This document shows positions 56,061 to 64,000 of a stretch of 64,000 nt of DNA, piece by piece (the stretch's first letter is position 1; the number at the start of each line of letters is the position of its first letter). This stretch comes from Pseudomonadota bacterium. Lineage in GTDB: Bacteria; Pseudomonadota; Gammaproteobacteria; Burkholderiales; Burkholderiaceae_C. The notes beneath the pieces are model-generated. The model was not told the DNA's origin and ran no database searches. It saw only the letters and a program-made list of their open reading frames with translations. The stretch covers positions 1 through 64,000 of the forward strand of contig JAIUOW010000013.1 in assembly GCA_020161775.1 (NCBI GenBank), written 5' to 3'. The translations under genes and the position numbers were made by a program.

Positions 56061-57260
56061 GTGTACGACGCCCCGCATCAGTTTGAGCCTTTACTGCCCG
56101 CAGGCCCCCGCCTGGAGCCGCTGCTGGCCAAGGCACATGACCTCTCCCGGTTGGCCGCGCCCCTGGCCGGCATCCGCGTGCCTCCCGAAATGCGCACCCT
56201 GCTGCGCAGCATGAACTCGTACTACACCAACCGCATCGAGGGCCAGCACACGCGGCCCCGCGAGATTGACCAGGCGTTGCGCCGGGATTTCTCGCACAAC
56301 GCCGAACTGGCGGCGCGGCAGCGCCTGGCCGTGGCCCACATTGATGCAGAGGCTGCCCTGGAACAGCGTTATGCCGGCGCTGACGGCGCCCGGGCACTGT
56401 ACACGCCGCAGGCCGTGCAGGACCTGCACCGCGAGCTGTTTGCCCGGCTGCCCGCGGCGGACCTCGCCGCCGCGGAACACGCGCCCGTGGTGCCCGGCGA
56501 ACTGCGCCAGCGCGATGTGCAGGTGGGCCAACATGTGGCGCCAGCCCATGGCAGCGTGGCCCGGTTTCTGGCGCGCTGGGCGGGTTTTTATGGCACGGTC
56601 CGGCGTGGCGAAGCCGCCCTGGTGGCGCTGGCGGCGGCCCACCAGCGCCTGGGGTGGATCCACCCATTTGTGGACGGCAACGGCCGCGTCATGCGGCTGC
56701 ACACCCACACCGTGCTCAGCGCACTGGGCTACACCGGCGGCCTGTGGTCGCCGCTGCGCGGGTTTGCCCGCAGCACCGACCGTTACTACGCGCTGCTGGC
56801 CGACGCCGACGTGCCGCGCCGCGGTGACCTGGACGGCCGCGGCAACCTCAGTGAGCAGGCCCTGGCCGCCTGGATCGACTATGTGCTGGATGTCTGCATG
56901 GACCAAGCCGCCTTCATGGCCGGCATGCTGGAGTTTTCCAGCCCGAAAGACCGCCTGGAGGCCTGCCTGGTGTACGAGGCCACGGTGCTGAAGTCGGGCG
57001 TGCGCCGCGAGGCCCTGCGCGGCCTGCACTACCTGTTCCTGAGCAGCGAGGAAATGAGTCGCGGCGACTTCAAGTCCATGCTGGGCTTGGGCGAGCGCAA
57101 TGCCACGGACGTGCTGGGCGCCTTGGTCCGCCGCGGCTTGCTCGCATCAGATTCACCCCAAGGCAAGGTGCGTTTCGGCCTGCCGCAACACGCCTTGCGC
57201 TTCCTGTTTCCGCGCCTGTGGCCCGAAGCCGAGGCCGATATTGAGGCCCCGTCGGCCTGA
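56061..57260 (+). CDS. Fic family protein (AMP-transferase fold, with C-terminal winged helix)
   Basis: This 399-residue protein has an intact Fic active site HPFVDGNGR (residues 201-209) and an N-terminal inhibitory motif T56NRIEG, placing it in class II, where the glutamate blocks ATP until relieved. The C-terminal part (about 310-390) looks like a winged helix, with GDFKSMLGLGERNATDVL. The start is GTG at 56061. Fic enzymes attach AMP or other nucleotides to proteins; no target is evident. Confidence 0.88.
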   Translation: MYDAPHQFEPLLPAGPRLEPLLAKAHDLSRLAAPLAGIRVPPEMRTLLRSMNSYYTNRIEGQHTRPREIDQALRRDFSHNAELAARQRLAVAHIDAEAALEQRYAGADGARALYTPQAVQDLHRELFARLPAADLAAAEHAPVVPGELRQRDVQVGQHVAPAHGSVARFLARWAGFYGTVRRGEAALVALAAAHQRLGWIHPFVDGNGRVMRLHTHTVLSALGYTGGLWSPLRGFARSTDRYYALLADADVPRRGDLDGRGNLSEQALAAWIDYVLDVCMDQAAFMAGMLEFSSPKDRLEACLVYEATVLKSGVRREALRGLHYLFLSSEEMSRGDFKSMLGLGERNATDVLGALVRRGLLASDSPQGKVRFGLPQHALRFLFPRLWPEAEADIEAPSA

Positions 57261-57312
57261 GAGGCCCCCTTACCAAGGAACTCGGGCGCCGCAAGTGGCT
57301 CCCACACCTGCC

Positions 57313-59466
57313 ATGACATTGCCCCGTTTCGCCCTTGCCCTCGCCGCCGCTGCGGCCTTCCTGACCGCGGCCCACGCCCAGACTGCTTCGAACAGCGCGG
57401 CGAAGTCAGTGGTCACCACCGAGCAAGTGCGCGCCGAACTGATGGCCCACGCGCCCGAGGGCGTGGAGCCCGGCAAGCCGGTCTGGGTGGGCCTGCAGAT
57501 CACCCACAAGCCGGAATGGCATACCTACTGGAAGAACTCCGGCGACTCGGGCTTGCCCACCGTGCTGGAATGGACACTGCCCGCAGGCGTCACCGCAGGC
57601 GACATTGCCTGGCCCACGCCCAAAAAAATCCCCATTGGCACGCTGGCCAACTATGGCTACGAAGGCACGGTGCTGCTGCCGGTGCCGCTGACGGTAGCGC
57701 CCAACTTCAAGCCCGGCCTGCTGTCGGGCGAACTGGACATCAAGCTCAAGGCCGCCTGGCTGGTCTGCAAGAAGGAGTGCATTCCCGAAGAGGGCGAGTT
57801 TGCGTTGAAGCTGCCGGTCAAGAGCACCACCGCCATCCACGGCGCCGCGTTTGACGCGGCGTTCAAGGCGCAGCCGAGGCCACTGATGGGCAACACCGGC
57901 ATCGTGCCCGACAGCCAGGTGCAGATTGACGGAAACCTGATCCGGCTGTCGGTCCAGAACCTGCCCGTGTCGCTGCGCGGCAAGACGCTGGACGTGTTCC
58001 CGGAAACGCCGGAGGTGATCGAAACCGCCGCCACGCCAACGCAGGGCTGGAAAGGCGCCGTGTGGACGGCCAGCATGCCGTTGTCGGCCCAGCGCAGCAA
58101 CAGCCCGTCGGTCATGCCGTTCGTGCTGGCCGCCGGTGCCGAGTCGTACCGGGCCGAGCTGAAAGTGCTGGGCACCTGGCCCACGGTGGCCGCCCCCGCT
58201 ACGGTGTCACCCGCGCTGGACGCGGCGCTGAAGGCCAACGCCGCGCAGGCCTCCAGCACACCTTCATTAACCCTGGCCGCCGCCTTGCTGGGTGCGCTGA
58301 TCGGCGGGCTGATCCTGAACCTCATGCCCTGCGTGTTTCCGGTGCTGGCGATCAAGGTGGTGGGCTTCACCCAGCATGCGGGCGACGCACGCGCGCACCG
58401 CCGCGCCGGCCTGGCCTACACCGCCGGGGTGATCGTGTCGTTCCTGGCGCTGGGCGCGCTGATGCTGGGCCTGCGCACGGCGGGTGAATCGATTGGCTGG
58501 GGCTTCCAGCTGCAGTCGCCCGCCGTGGTGGCGGCGCTGGCGGCGCTGTTCACCGTCATCGGCCTGAACCTGGCCGGTGTGTTCGAGTTTGGCAACCTGC
58601 TGCCGTCCGGCGTGGCGTCGCTGCAGGCGAAAAACCCCACGCTCGATTCATTCCTGTCGGGCGTGCTGGCGGTGGCCATTGCATCGCCCTGCACCGCGCC
58701 GTTCATGGGTGCGTCGCTGGGTTTTGCCGTGGGGCTGCCCGCGGCGCAGGCGCTGATGGTGTTTGCCGCCATCGGCGTGGGCATGGCCCTGCCTTACCTG
58801 CTGGCCAGCTGGGTGCCGGCGGTGGCGCGGGCCTTGCCGCGCCCCGGCGCGTGGATGGACACCTTCCGCAAGCTCATGGCCTTCCCGATGTTTGCCACCG
58901 TGGCCTGGCTGGTCTGGGTGCTGGGCCAGCAAAGCGGCATTGACGGCGCGGGCGCGCTGCTGGCGCTGCTGGTGGCCCTGAGCCTGGTGGTGTGGGCGCT
59001 GACGCTGCGCGGCAACGCGCGCGTGGCGCTGGGCACGGTGTCGGTGCTGCTGCTGGGCGCGCTGGCCTGGGGCACGGGCAGCTACATCACGCAGGGCCAG
59101 GCCCCGGCGGCCGTGGCCGCCGCCGATGCACGCTGGCAGGCCTGGGCACCTGGGCGCGTGGAGCAGTTGGTGGAGGCAGGCCAGCCGGTGTTCGTGGACT
59201 TCACCGCCGCCTGGTGCGTGACCTGCCAGTACAACAAGAAGACCACGCTCGCGCGTGGGGATGTGCTTGCCGACCTGGCCGCCAAAAACGTAGCATTGCT
59301 GCGCGCCGACTGGACGCGGCGCGACCCGGCCATCACTGCCGCGCTGGCCCAGCTGGGCCGCAACGGCGTGCCGGTCTATGTCTTCTACAAGAAAGGCAGC
59401 CCGCCCGTGGTGCTGTCCGAGGTTCTGGGGGTGGAGGAAGTTCGCTCTGTCATTGCCACGCTTTAG
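57313..59466 (+). CDS. DsbD-type thiol:disulfide interchange protein
   Basis: This 717-residue protein has a signal peptide (to about residue 22, ending AAHAQ), an N-terminal DsbC/DsbD-like periplasmic domain with the CKKEC pair, a membrane domain with redox cysteines in [12 protein letters not shown] and SPCTAPFMG, and a C-terminal thioredoxin domain with WCVTC. It passes electrons from cytosolic thioredoxin to the periplasm. ScsB proteins share this order. The thioredoxin-like gene follows 10 bases later. Confidence 0.9.
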   Translation: MTLPRFALALAAAAAFLTAAHAQTASNSAAKSVVTTEQVRAELMAHAPEGVEPGKPVWVGLQITHKPEWHTYWKNSGDSGLPTVLEWTLPAGVTAGDIAWPTPKKIPIGTLANYGYEGTVLLPVPLTVAPNFKPGLLSGELDIKLKAAWLVCKKECIPEEGEFALKLPVKSTTAIHGAAFDAAFKAQPRPLMGNTGIVPDSQVQIDGNLIRLSVQNLPVSLRGKTLDVFPETPEVIETAATPTQGWKGAVWTASMPLSAQRSNSPSVMPFVLAAGAESYRAELKVLGTWPTVAAPATVSPALDAALKANAAQASSTPSLTLAAALLGALIGGLILNLMPCVFPVLAIKVVGFTQHAGDARAHRRAGLAYTAGVIVSFLALGALMLGLRTAGESIGWGFQLQSPAVVAALAALFTVIGLNLAGVFEFGNLLPSGVASLQAKNPTLDSFLSGVLAVAIASPCTAPFMGASLGFAVGLPAAQALMVFAAIGVGMALPYLLASWVPAVARALPRPGAWMDTFRKLMAFPMFATVAWLVWVLGQQSGIDGAGALLALLVALSLVVWALTLRGNARVALGTVSVLLLGALAWGTGSYITQGQAPAAVAAADARWQAWAPGRVEQLVEAGQPVFVDFTAAWCVTCQYNKKTTLARGDVLADLAAKNVALLRADWTRRDPAITAALAQLGRNGVPVYVFYKKGSPPVVLSEVLGVEEVRSVIATL

Positions 59467-59476
59467 GAGATTCCCG

Positions 59477-60082
59477 ATGTTGCGCCGTACGCTCTTTGCC
59501 CTGACCGCCCTGGCCTTTGCCGCGGGCGCCCAGGCCGCCGCCACCGTGGGCCAGCCCGCGCCCGACTTCACGCTGAAGGACGCCAGCGGCAAGACCGTGA
59601 AGCTGTCCGACTTCAAGGGCAAGCACGTGGTGCTGGAATGGACCAACCCAGGATGCCCGTTTGTGCAGAAGCACTACAACAGCGGCAACATGCCCGCTAC
59701 GCAGAAGGACGCCATGGGCAAGGGCGTGGTGTGGCTGGCCATCAACAGCACCGAGAAAGCCAGCCGCGACTACCTGGAGCCCGCCAAACTGGTGGCCTGG
59801 AAGCAGGAGCGCAAGTCCGCGCCCAGCGCCATCCTGATGGACGAGGAAGGCACCGTGGGCAAGGCTTATGGCGCGCGCACCACGCCGCACATGTACATCG
59901 TCAATCCGCAGGGCCAGCTGATCTATGCGGGCGGCATCGACAGCATTCCCTCGGCCAGCGCCGACGACATCCCCAAGGCCACCAATTACGTCAAGGTGGG
60001 CGTGGCCGAAGCCCTGGCCGGCAAGCCGCTGACGGCCAGCAACTCGCGGCCCTATGGCTGCTCAATCAAATACAAGAGCTGA
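59477..60082 (+). CDS. Exported thioredoxin/peroxiredoxin-like protein
   Basis: This 201-residue protein has a signal peptide ending in GAQAA and an AhpC/TSA-type redoxin fold ([20 protein letters not shown]). The active site is [11 protein letters not shown] with one cysteine, and a second cysteine lies near the C-terminus (YGCSIKYKS). A GGAG ribosome site precedes the ATG. Adjacency to the DsbD-type gene suggests that it is the periplasmic partner that receives electrons. Confidence 0.88.
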   Translation: MLRRTLFALTALAFAAGAQAAATVGQPAPDFTLKDASGKTVKLSDFKGKHVVLEWTNPGCPFVQKHYNSGNMPATQKDAMGKGVVWLAINSTEKASRDYLEPAKLVAWKQERKSAPSAILMDEEGTVGKAYGARTTPHMYIVNPQGQLIYAGGIDSIPSASADDIPKATNYVKVGVAEALAGKPLTASNSRPYGCSIKYKS

Positions 60083-60505
60083 TCAGATACCGAGGGGCAG
60101 GTCGCGGGCATCGAAGCCCATGGCCTGCAGTTCCCTGCGGAAATGCGTCATAGCCAGCGGAAATGCCTGCGCAGCTAGAACATATTGGTAAGGTTCGTCT
60201 CCGAAGCGGGCCGCGACCTCATCCGCCTTCGCCTCGACCGGATAGACAAACTTGGCCTCGTACTTTCCGCTGAAGTCCGCAGTTTGTTCCGGAGCATCTA
60301 CTTGAAATGCCTTGGCCGCCAGCTCGATCTTTACGATCGCGAGCATGGGGGCCTCTGTGGAGGCCGGACTCGCCAGTGCGACCTCGATGGTTTCTGACAA
60401 TTGCAGTTTCCATTGCTTGCGTCCGTCGGTCGCGTCCTTGTTTTCGCCATGAAAGCTGGTCGCACGCAAGGACACCAGCTTGGGGCGCAGGTTTACTGTT
60501 TCCAT
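60083..60505 (-). CDS. SecB-like chaperone of a toxin-antitoxin module
   Basis: This 140-residue protein resembles SecB: beta strands of the type IVKIELAAKAFQV, then ADFSGKYEAKFVYPV, and a C-terminal helical part with FRRELQAMGF. It overlaps the antitoxin gene by 13 bases. In TAC modules such a chaperone protects the antitoxin from degradation. The housekeeping secB is expected elsewhere. Its stop abuts the convergent redoxin gene. Base composition is less GC-rich than in the neighbouring genes. Confidence 0.75.
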   Translation of the reverse strand: METVNLRPKLVSLRATSFHGENKDATDGRKQWKLQLSETIEVALASPASTEAPMLAIVKIELAAKAFQVDAPEQTADFSGKYEAKFVYPVEAKADEVAARFGDEPYQYVLAAQAFPLAMTHFRRELQAMGFDARDLPLGI

Positions 60506-61092
60506 GTGCGTTGCCCTGAGGTAGGCGCAAACGTACGTGAGGCAAAACGATGCGATTGCATGGTGCGCAAACCCGCAGGTTCTACAGCGGACCCATGCAC
60601 TAGGTAAATCACATTGGTTTCCGTCTTCTTGCTGTAAGAACGCGCAGCACGAGGGCGCTTCAGGGCCAGTTCGTCCGCCATCCCCTTGTGGTCAACCAAT
60701 TCCCAGAATGCAGCTTCGCTGCGAAGCATCAGCCGCAACAAAGTGTCCATTGGCTCCGACTGCGCCACATCGTCGTTCTCGTACTTGCTGAATGCCACAG
60801 GCCCGCCGCCAAACAGCTTAGCGGCCTGTGCTTGCGTCAGCTTGTACTTGTCGCGCAGCGCACAGATTTCAGCGCCCGTGAGCAAACCGTCCACCGACTT
60901 TCGGAACGCCATGGCTCCGCGCTTGTTCAACCGGCTTTGCTTCGCACCCGCGAAGTCTGAATGGCAGGAATCGCACAGCTGGTAGTGCATCGGCACCATG
61001 GCCTTGTGCCCCTTGTATTCGCTCTCTACCTGGTCCACGTGATCCGTCACGTGACCTTCGCCGCAAATCGGGCAGAGCTCTTTCGAGTTCAT
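60493..61092 (-). CDS. MqsA-like antitoxin with C-terminal extension
   Basis: This 199-residue protein has an N-terminal zinc domain (CPICGEG, LCDSCHS) and an HTH_3-type DNA-binding domain (TGAEICALRDKYKLTQAQAAKLFGG in parts), the MqsA architecture. MqsA of E. coli is 131 residues, so about 60 extra residues follow (from VIYLVHGSAVEPAG), the place where chaperone-addiction tails occur in TAC antitoxins. It starts 14 bases after the toxin gene. Confidence 0.82.
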   Translation of the reverse strand: MNSKELCPICGEGHVTDHVDQVESEYKGHKAMVPMHYQLCDSCHSDFAGAKQSRLNKRGAMAFRKSVDGLLTGAEICALRDKYKLTQAQAAKLFGGGPVAFSKYENDDVAQSEPMDTLLRLMLRSEAAFWELVDHKGMADELALKRPRAARSYSKKTETNVIYLVHGSAVEPAGLRTMQSHRFASRTFAPTSGQRTWKQ

Positions 61093-61106
61093 CTACTTCC
61101 CCATGT

Positions 61107-61415
61107 TCAGGTGTGACACGAAACCGTCAGCACCATATTGCCAAGCCTGTTGATCGCAAACTTGACGAAATACTCGATCAGCATGTCTTTGTCGACAGCT
61201 TCAATCCGTTCCCAGATCTGAATGGAATAGGCATCGCACGCGGCAAAAGCGCCGCGCCCGTTTTCACACCATTCGGAATCAATGTAATTGCCCGCGCCCA
61301 GCTTTTGAACCAGCGCAATGATGTCGGCATGGTCCCAACCAAGGTCCTGCACGTTCCTGACACAGTCTCTTGTCCATAGCTGCACCCCCGTTCCGTCTTT
61401 GAGGATCCCCTTCAC
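61107..61415 (-). CDS. MqsR-like toxin
   Basis: This 102-residue protein (from a GTG at 61415) resembles the MqsR/RelE-fold ribonucleases: DLGWDHADIIALVQKL is typical of the helix before the catalytic sheet, and VLTVSCHT ends the protein. The frame is open for about 33 codons upstream (with GGPLYDLERV, an MqsR-like start of the fold) but has no ATG, GTG or TTG there, so the true start is uncertain: perhaps a CTG or a small deletion. Toxin precedes antitoxin, as in mqsRA. Confidence 0.65.
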   Translation of the reverse strand: MKGILKDGTGVQLWTRDCVRNVQDLGWDHADIIALVQKLGAGNYIDSEWCENGRGAFAACDAYSIQIWERIEAVDKDMLIEYFVKFAINRLGNMVLTVSCHT

Positions 61416-61719
61416 CCGTTCCAGGTCGTACAGCGGCCCGCCCGAGATCTTTTCGCACCGCTGCGGGCAGGCGCAGTCAAACTGTACTCTGAAACGACGG
61501 TGAAAGTTACCATGGTGGTAATTCTAGATGCAACCAACAGGGTTTTCCTGTATGTTCATCCATTCTTTTCGAGGCTTTCCCCCCACACTTGCCTATCCCA
61601 GTCTCAATCTTGGCCTCCATCGGGCGCATGAGTTAGCGGTTGGCGTTGACTAGGGCCTAGACTTCTTTTTGCAGGCAGCACGTCATTCTGCTGCATCCGC
61701 CCATGCGTACACTGCACGC
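61416..61719. other. Non-coding gap with two dyads before the toxin gene
   Basis: These 304 bases have no convincing gene. They contain two 5-base inverted repeats with 5-base spacers: TTACC-ATGGT-GGTAA (61507-61521) and ACAGG-GTTTT-CCTGT (61537-61551), centred 30 bases apart, about three helical turns. A weak minus-strand promoter (TTGCAT, 18 bases, TAACTT) overlaps the first. Antitoxin autoregulation sites are the natural reading, inferred from position. Confidence 0.5.
61507..61521. promoter_or_regulatory. Palindrome, possible MqsA-type operator
   Basis: TTACCATGGTGGTAA: perfect 5-base arms (TTACC, GGTAA) with five bases between. It lies about 92 bases upstream of the toxin GTG. MqsA binds palindromes in its own promoter; the E. 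coli half-site sequence differs. Confidence 0.45.
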
Positions 61720-62196
61720 ATGAGCACCGTCAGCGAATTGCGCCGTATCCTGGGTACCTGCAAGACGATTGCGGTCGTGGGCCTGTCGCCGCAATGGCAC
61801 AGGCCCAGCTTCTTTGCGGCCAAGTACATGCAGTCGCACGGCTACCGGATCGTGCCGGTCAACCCCGCGGCCACCGAGATCCTGGGTGAACGCTGCTACC
61901 CCAGCGTGACGGCGGCGGCGCAGCACCACGCCATCGACATGGTGGATTGCTTTCGCAAGAGCGCCGACATCCCGCCCATCGCCGACGAGGCGATCGCCAT
62001 CGGCGCCAGATGCCTGTGGCTGCAGCTGGGCGTCATCCATGAAGCCGCCGCCCAAAAGGCCCGCGGCGCCGGGCTGGACGTGGTGATGGACCGCTGCGTG
62101 AAGATCGAACACGCGCGGCTGTTTGGCGGGCTGGGCTGGTTTGGCGTGAACACCGGCGTGATTTCTTCGCGGCGGCCGCAGCAATTGCCTTATTGA
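61720..62196 (+). CDS. CoA-binding domain protein
   Basis: This 158-residue protein has a Rossmann-like CoA_binding_2 fold: IAVVGLSPQWHRPSFFAAKY at the start, a VPVNPAATEILGERCYPSV loop, then LWLQLGVIHEAA and CVKIEHARL. Small stand-alone members are common in proteobacteria and their role is unknown. The ATG at 61720 is preferred to one 17 codons upstream. Confidence 0.88.
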   Translation: MSTVSELRRILGTCKTIAVVGLSPQWHRPSFFAAKYMQSHGYRIVPVNPAATEILGERCYPSVTAAAQHHAIDMVDCFRKSADIPPIADEAIAIGARCLWLQLGVIHEAAAQKARGAGLDVVMDRCVKIEHARLFGGLGWFGVNTGVISSRRPQQLPY

Positions 62197-62285
62197 AAAT
62201 GCAGGCTACTGTTTCTCTATGCGGTTCTCGTTGCACCTCGCGGCAAAGTCACGCCTGGGCGCGCACCGGTGGCATACCCACACCC

Positions 62286-62522
62286 GGCTTCGCGGCAGGC
62301 GGTGCCCGGCGAGGGCGATCTGTGCGGTGGCGAGAAGCGCAGGGGGGAGCGTCGGCGCGCGCAGCGCGCGTCGTGACATGCTCGCCGCGACTGTTTGAGC
62401 GCAGCGCGAAGCGCGTAGCGAGTTTCGCGGCGCGACCGACCCCCGAGCATCGCAGCGGAGTTTTTGCGAAGCAAAAACCACCGCAGTGTAAGCCCCCGCC
62501 GGGCACCGCCTGCCGCGAAGCC
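62286..62522. repeat. Element bounded by 26-base perfect inverted repeats
   Basis: Bases 62286-62311 and 62497-62522 are perfect reverse complements (26 of 26), and the pairing continues imperfectly inward through TGCGGTGG. The 185 bases between contain further hairpins, including GTTTTTGC-GAA-GCAAAAAC at 62460-62478 and GC-only palindromes. There is no open frame with family resemblance. It fills most of the 343-base gap before metY. It may be a MITE-like or REP-like element; no target duplication is obvious. Confidence 0.65.
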
Positions 62523-62539
62523 AGCGAGAGAAGAAGAGC

Positions 62540-63862
62540 ATGACCGAAGACAGAAACTACGGCTTCGGCACAAGGGCCATCCACGCCGGCGCCACCCCCG
62601 ACCCGGCCACCGGCGCGCGGGCCACGCCGATCCACCAGACCACCAGCTTTGTGTTTGACAGCACCGAGCACGCCGCCAGCCTGTTCAACCTGCAGACCTT
62701 CGGCAATGTGTACAGCCGCATCAGCAACCCGACGGTCGCGGTGCTGGAAGAGCGCGTGGCGTCGCTGGAAGGGGGCCGCGCGGCGCTGGCCTGTGCCACC
62801 GGCATGGCGGCGCAGATGACGGCGCTGCTGGCCATCCTGAAGGCCGGCGATCACATCGTGGCGGCATCCACGCTGTATGGCGGCACGGTGGGCCAGCTGG
62901 GCGTGGGCTTTTCACGCCTGGGCATTGAAACCACCTTCGTGGACCCGGCCGACCCCGACAACTTCCGCCACGCCATCCGCCCCAACACGCGCGCGCTGTA
63001 CGGCGAAACGCTGGGCAACCCGCTGGTGAACGTGTTCGACATCGAGCCCGTGGCGGCCATCGCGCACGCGCACGGCCTGCCCCTGGTGATCGACAACACG
63101 GTGGCCAGCCCCTACCTGTGCAACCCGTTCGCCTTTGGCGCCGACATCGTCGTGCACAGCGCCACCAAATACCTGGGCGGGCATGGCACCACCATGGCCG
63201 GCGTGGTGGTGGAATCCGGCAGGTTTGACTGGGGCTCACCCCTGTCGGCGCCAAAGTTCCCGGACATGCTGGAGCCCAGCCGGGCCTACCATGGCGTGAA
63301 GTTCTATGAGACCTTTGGCGACTTCGGCTACACCATGAAGGCACGCATGGAGGTCAACCGCACCTTTGGGGCCAGCCTGTCGCCGCTGAACGCCTGGCTG
63401 ATCCTGCAGGGCATTGAAACCCTGCACCTGCGCATGCAGGCCCACAGCCGCAACGCGCTGGCCGTGGCGCGGTTCCTGAGCGACCACCCGCTGGTCAGCT
63501 GGGTCAACTACCCGGGCCTGGCCGATTCGCCGCACCACGCGCTGGCACGCAGGCAGTTCCGCGCCATTGACGGCTCGCCCGGCTGCTCGGGCATCCTGAC
63601 CTTCGGCATCCGGGCGGACGACCCGGCGGGCGCGGGCGAGCGCTTCATCGGTGCGTGCGAGTTCATGAGCCACCTGGCCAACATCGGTGACGCCAAGACG
63701 CTGGTGATCCACCCCGCGTCCACCACCCACCGCCAGCTGGACGAGGCCGAACTGGCCCGCGCCGGCGTGCGGCCGGACATGATCCGCCTGTCGGTGGGCA
63801 TTGAAGATGCCGACGACATCCTGTGGGACATTGACCAGGCCCTGCGCCGCGCCGTGCGCTGA
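62540..63862 (+). CDS. metY: O-acetylhomoserine aminocarboxypropyltransferase (MetY)
   Basis: This 440-residue PLP enzyme of the Cys/Met metabolism family has a YSRISNPT motif, the PLP lysine in HSATKYLGGHGT and a C-terminal IHPASTTH. The length (440, against about 390 for MetB/MetC) and the opening GFGTRAIHAGATPDPATGARATPIHQT favour MetY, which makes homocysteine from O-acetylhomoserine and sulfide. A methionine gamma-lyase is a less likely alternative. The start has a GAGAGAAGAAG purine-rich stretch just upstream. Confidence 0.9.
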   Translation: MTEDRNYGFGTRAIHAGATPDPATGARATPIHQTTSFVFDSTEHAASLFNLQTFGNVYSRISNPTVAVLEERVASLEGGRAALACATGMAAQMTALLAILKAGDHIVAASTLYGGTVGQLGVGFSRLGIETTFVDPADPDNFRHAIRPNTRALYGETLGNPLVNVFDIEPVAAIAHAHGLPLVIDNTVASPYLCNPFAFGADIVVHSATKYLGGHGTTMAGVVVESGRFDWGSPLSAPKFPDMLEPSRAYHGVKFYETFGDFGYTMKARMEVNRTFGASLSPLNAWLILQGIETLHLRMQAHSRNALAVARFLSDHPLVSWVNYPGLADSPHHALARRQFRAIDGSPGCSGILTFGIRADDPAGAGERFIGACEFMSHLANIGDAKTLVIHPASTTHRQLDEAELARAGVRPDMIRLSVGIEDADDILWDIDQALRRAVR

Positions 63863-63867
63863 CGCCC

Positions 63868-64000
63868 ATGCAAATCGACCCCGACCTGCACGACTTCATC
63901 GACCAGCAGCAACGCGATCTGCCGCCCGTGCGCGACCCGCTGGCCACCGGCGCGCAGGCGCAGCGGTATGCCGCGTTGTCGCGCCGCCTGCCGTCGGTGC
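63868..64000 (+). CDS. Start of a further gene (cut by window end)
   Basis: An ATG five bases after the metY stop opens a frame of 44 residues that runs off the window (MQIDPDLHDFIDQQQRDLPP). The peptide is soluble, with a short Gln-rich stretch. The start of an alpha/beta hydrolase is possible but not supported enough to name. Confidence 0.6.
   Translation, partial: MQIDPDLHDFIDQQQRDLPPVRDPLATGAQAQRYAALSRRLPSV

Overview
The window is GC-rich chromosomal DNA from a betaproteobacterium. The first 549 bases are the 5' third of a 16S rRNA gene on the minus strand, and its sequence is typical of Comamonadaceae (Burkholderiales). The protein set agrees: two DctPQM TRAP transporters, an IorA/IorB-type molybdenum hydroxylase, DUF3348/DUF802/DUF2894 proteins and MocR regulators. 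I cannot name the genus. There is no prophage, transposase, CRISPR array or tRNA. Most of the window is tightly packed metabolic, transport and regulatory genes with many 4-base ATGA overlaps.

Layout. 1-1100: 16S rRNA (minus), its leader and four tandem promoters sharing one repeated module. 1113-3838: two-subunit molybdenum hydroxylase. 3947-7678: ABC-F ATPase Uup and a phospholipase D lipoprotein. 7638-15928: a MocR regulator facing eight co-directional genes (LysE exporter, EamA exporter, aminotransferase, GST, PhzF, VOC, second LysE, threonine-dehydratase-like), apparently an amino-acid export and turnover unit. 15995-18262: histidine phosphatase, FAD oxidoreductase, small protein. 18373-19373: a bacterial protein with an RGS (regulator of G-protein signalling) domain, followed by a DUF3237 protein. 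19381-23816: a two-component system divergent from a PAP2 phosphatase and the lipid A phosphoethanolamine transferase EptA, with a PmrA-type box between them. 23820-24860: RlmN-family methyltransferase. 24907-30872: cyanase, its ABC transporter and a NarL-type two-component system. 31006-36492: creatininase-family enzyme, a lone AceE-type E1 with divergent Lrp regulator, flavin reductase, KTSC protein. 36807-41660: a conserved uncharacterised operon (DUF3348, DUF802 MotA/ZorA-like, OmpA/MotB-like, DUF2894) and a VWA protein. 41671-45831: TRAP transporter with type II dehydroquinase and IclR regulator. 45917-47662: UPF0149/SEC-C protein, a mazF-like remnant, a methyltransferase. 47580-55190: second TRAP transporter co-oriented with indolepyruvate oxidoreductase iorAB, with divergent LysR. 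55201-60082: AlaX editing protein, Fic protein, DsbD-type reductase and a thioredoxin-like partner. 60083-61521: MqsR/MqsA-like toxin-antitoxin with a SecB-like chaperone, in visibly less GC-rich DNA. 61720-64000: CoA-binding protein, an inverted-repeat element, metY and the start of one more gene.

The strongest candidates for new biology are the bacterial RGS protein and the four-gene operon that pairs a MotA/TolQ/ZorA-like long-tailed membrane protein with a MotB/ZorB-like OmpA protein. The toxin-antitoxin-chaperone module, the PmrA box linking pmrAB-like genes to eptA, and control of cyanate genes by a NarL-type system are secondary. All functions are inferred from protein motifs and gene order; no database search was run.
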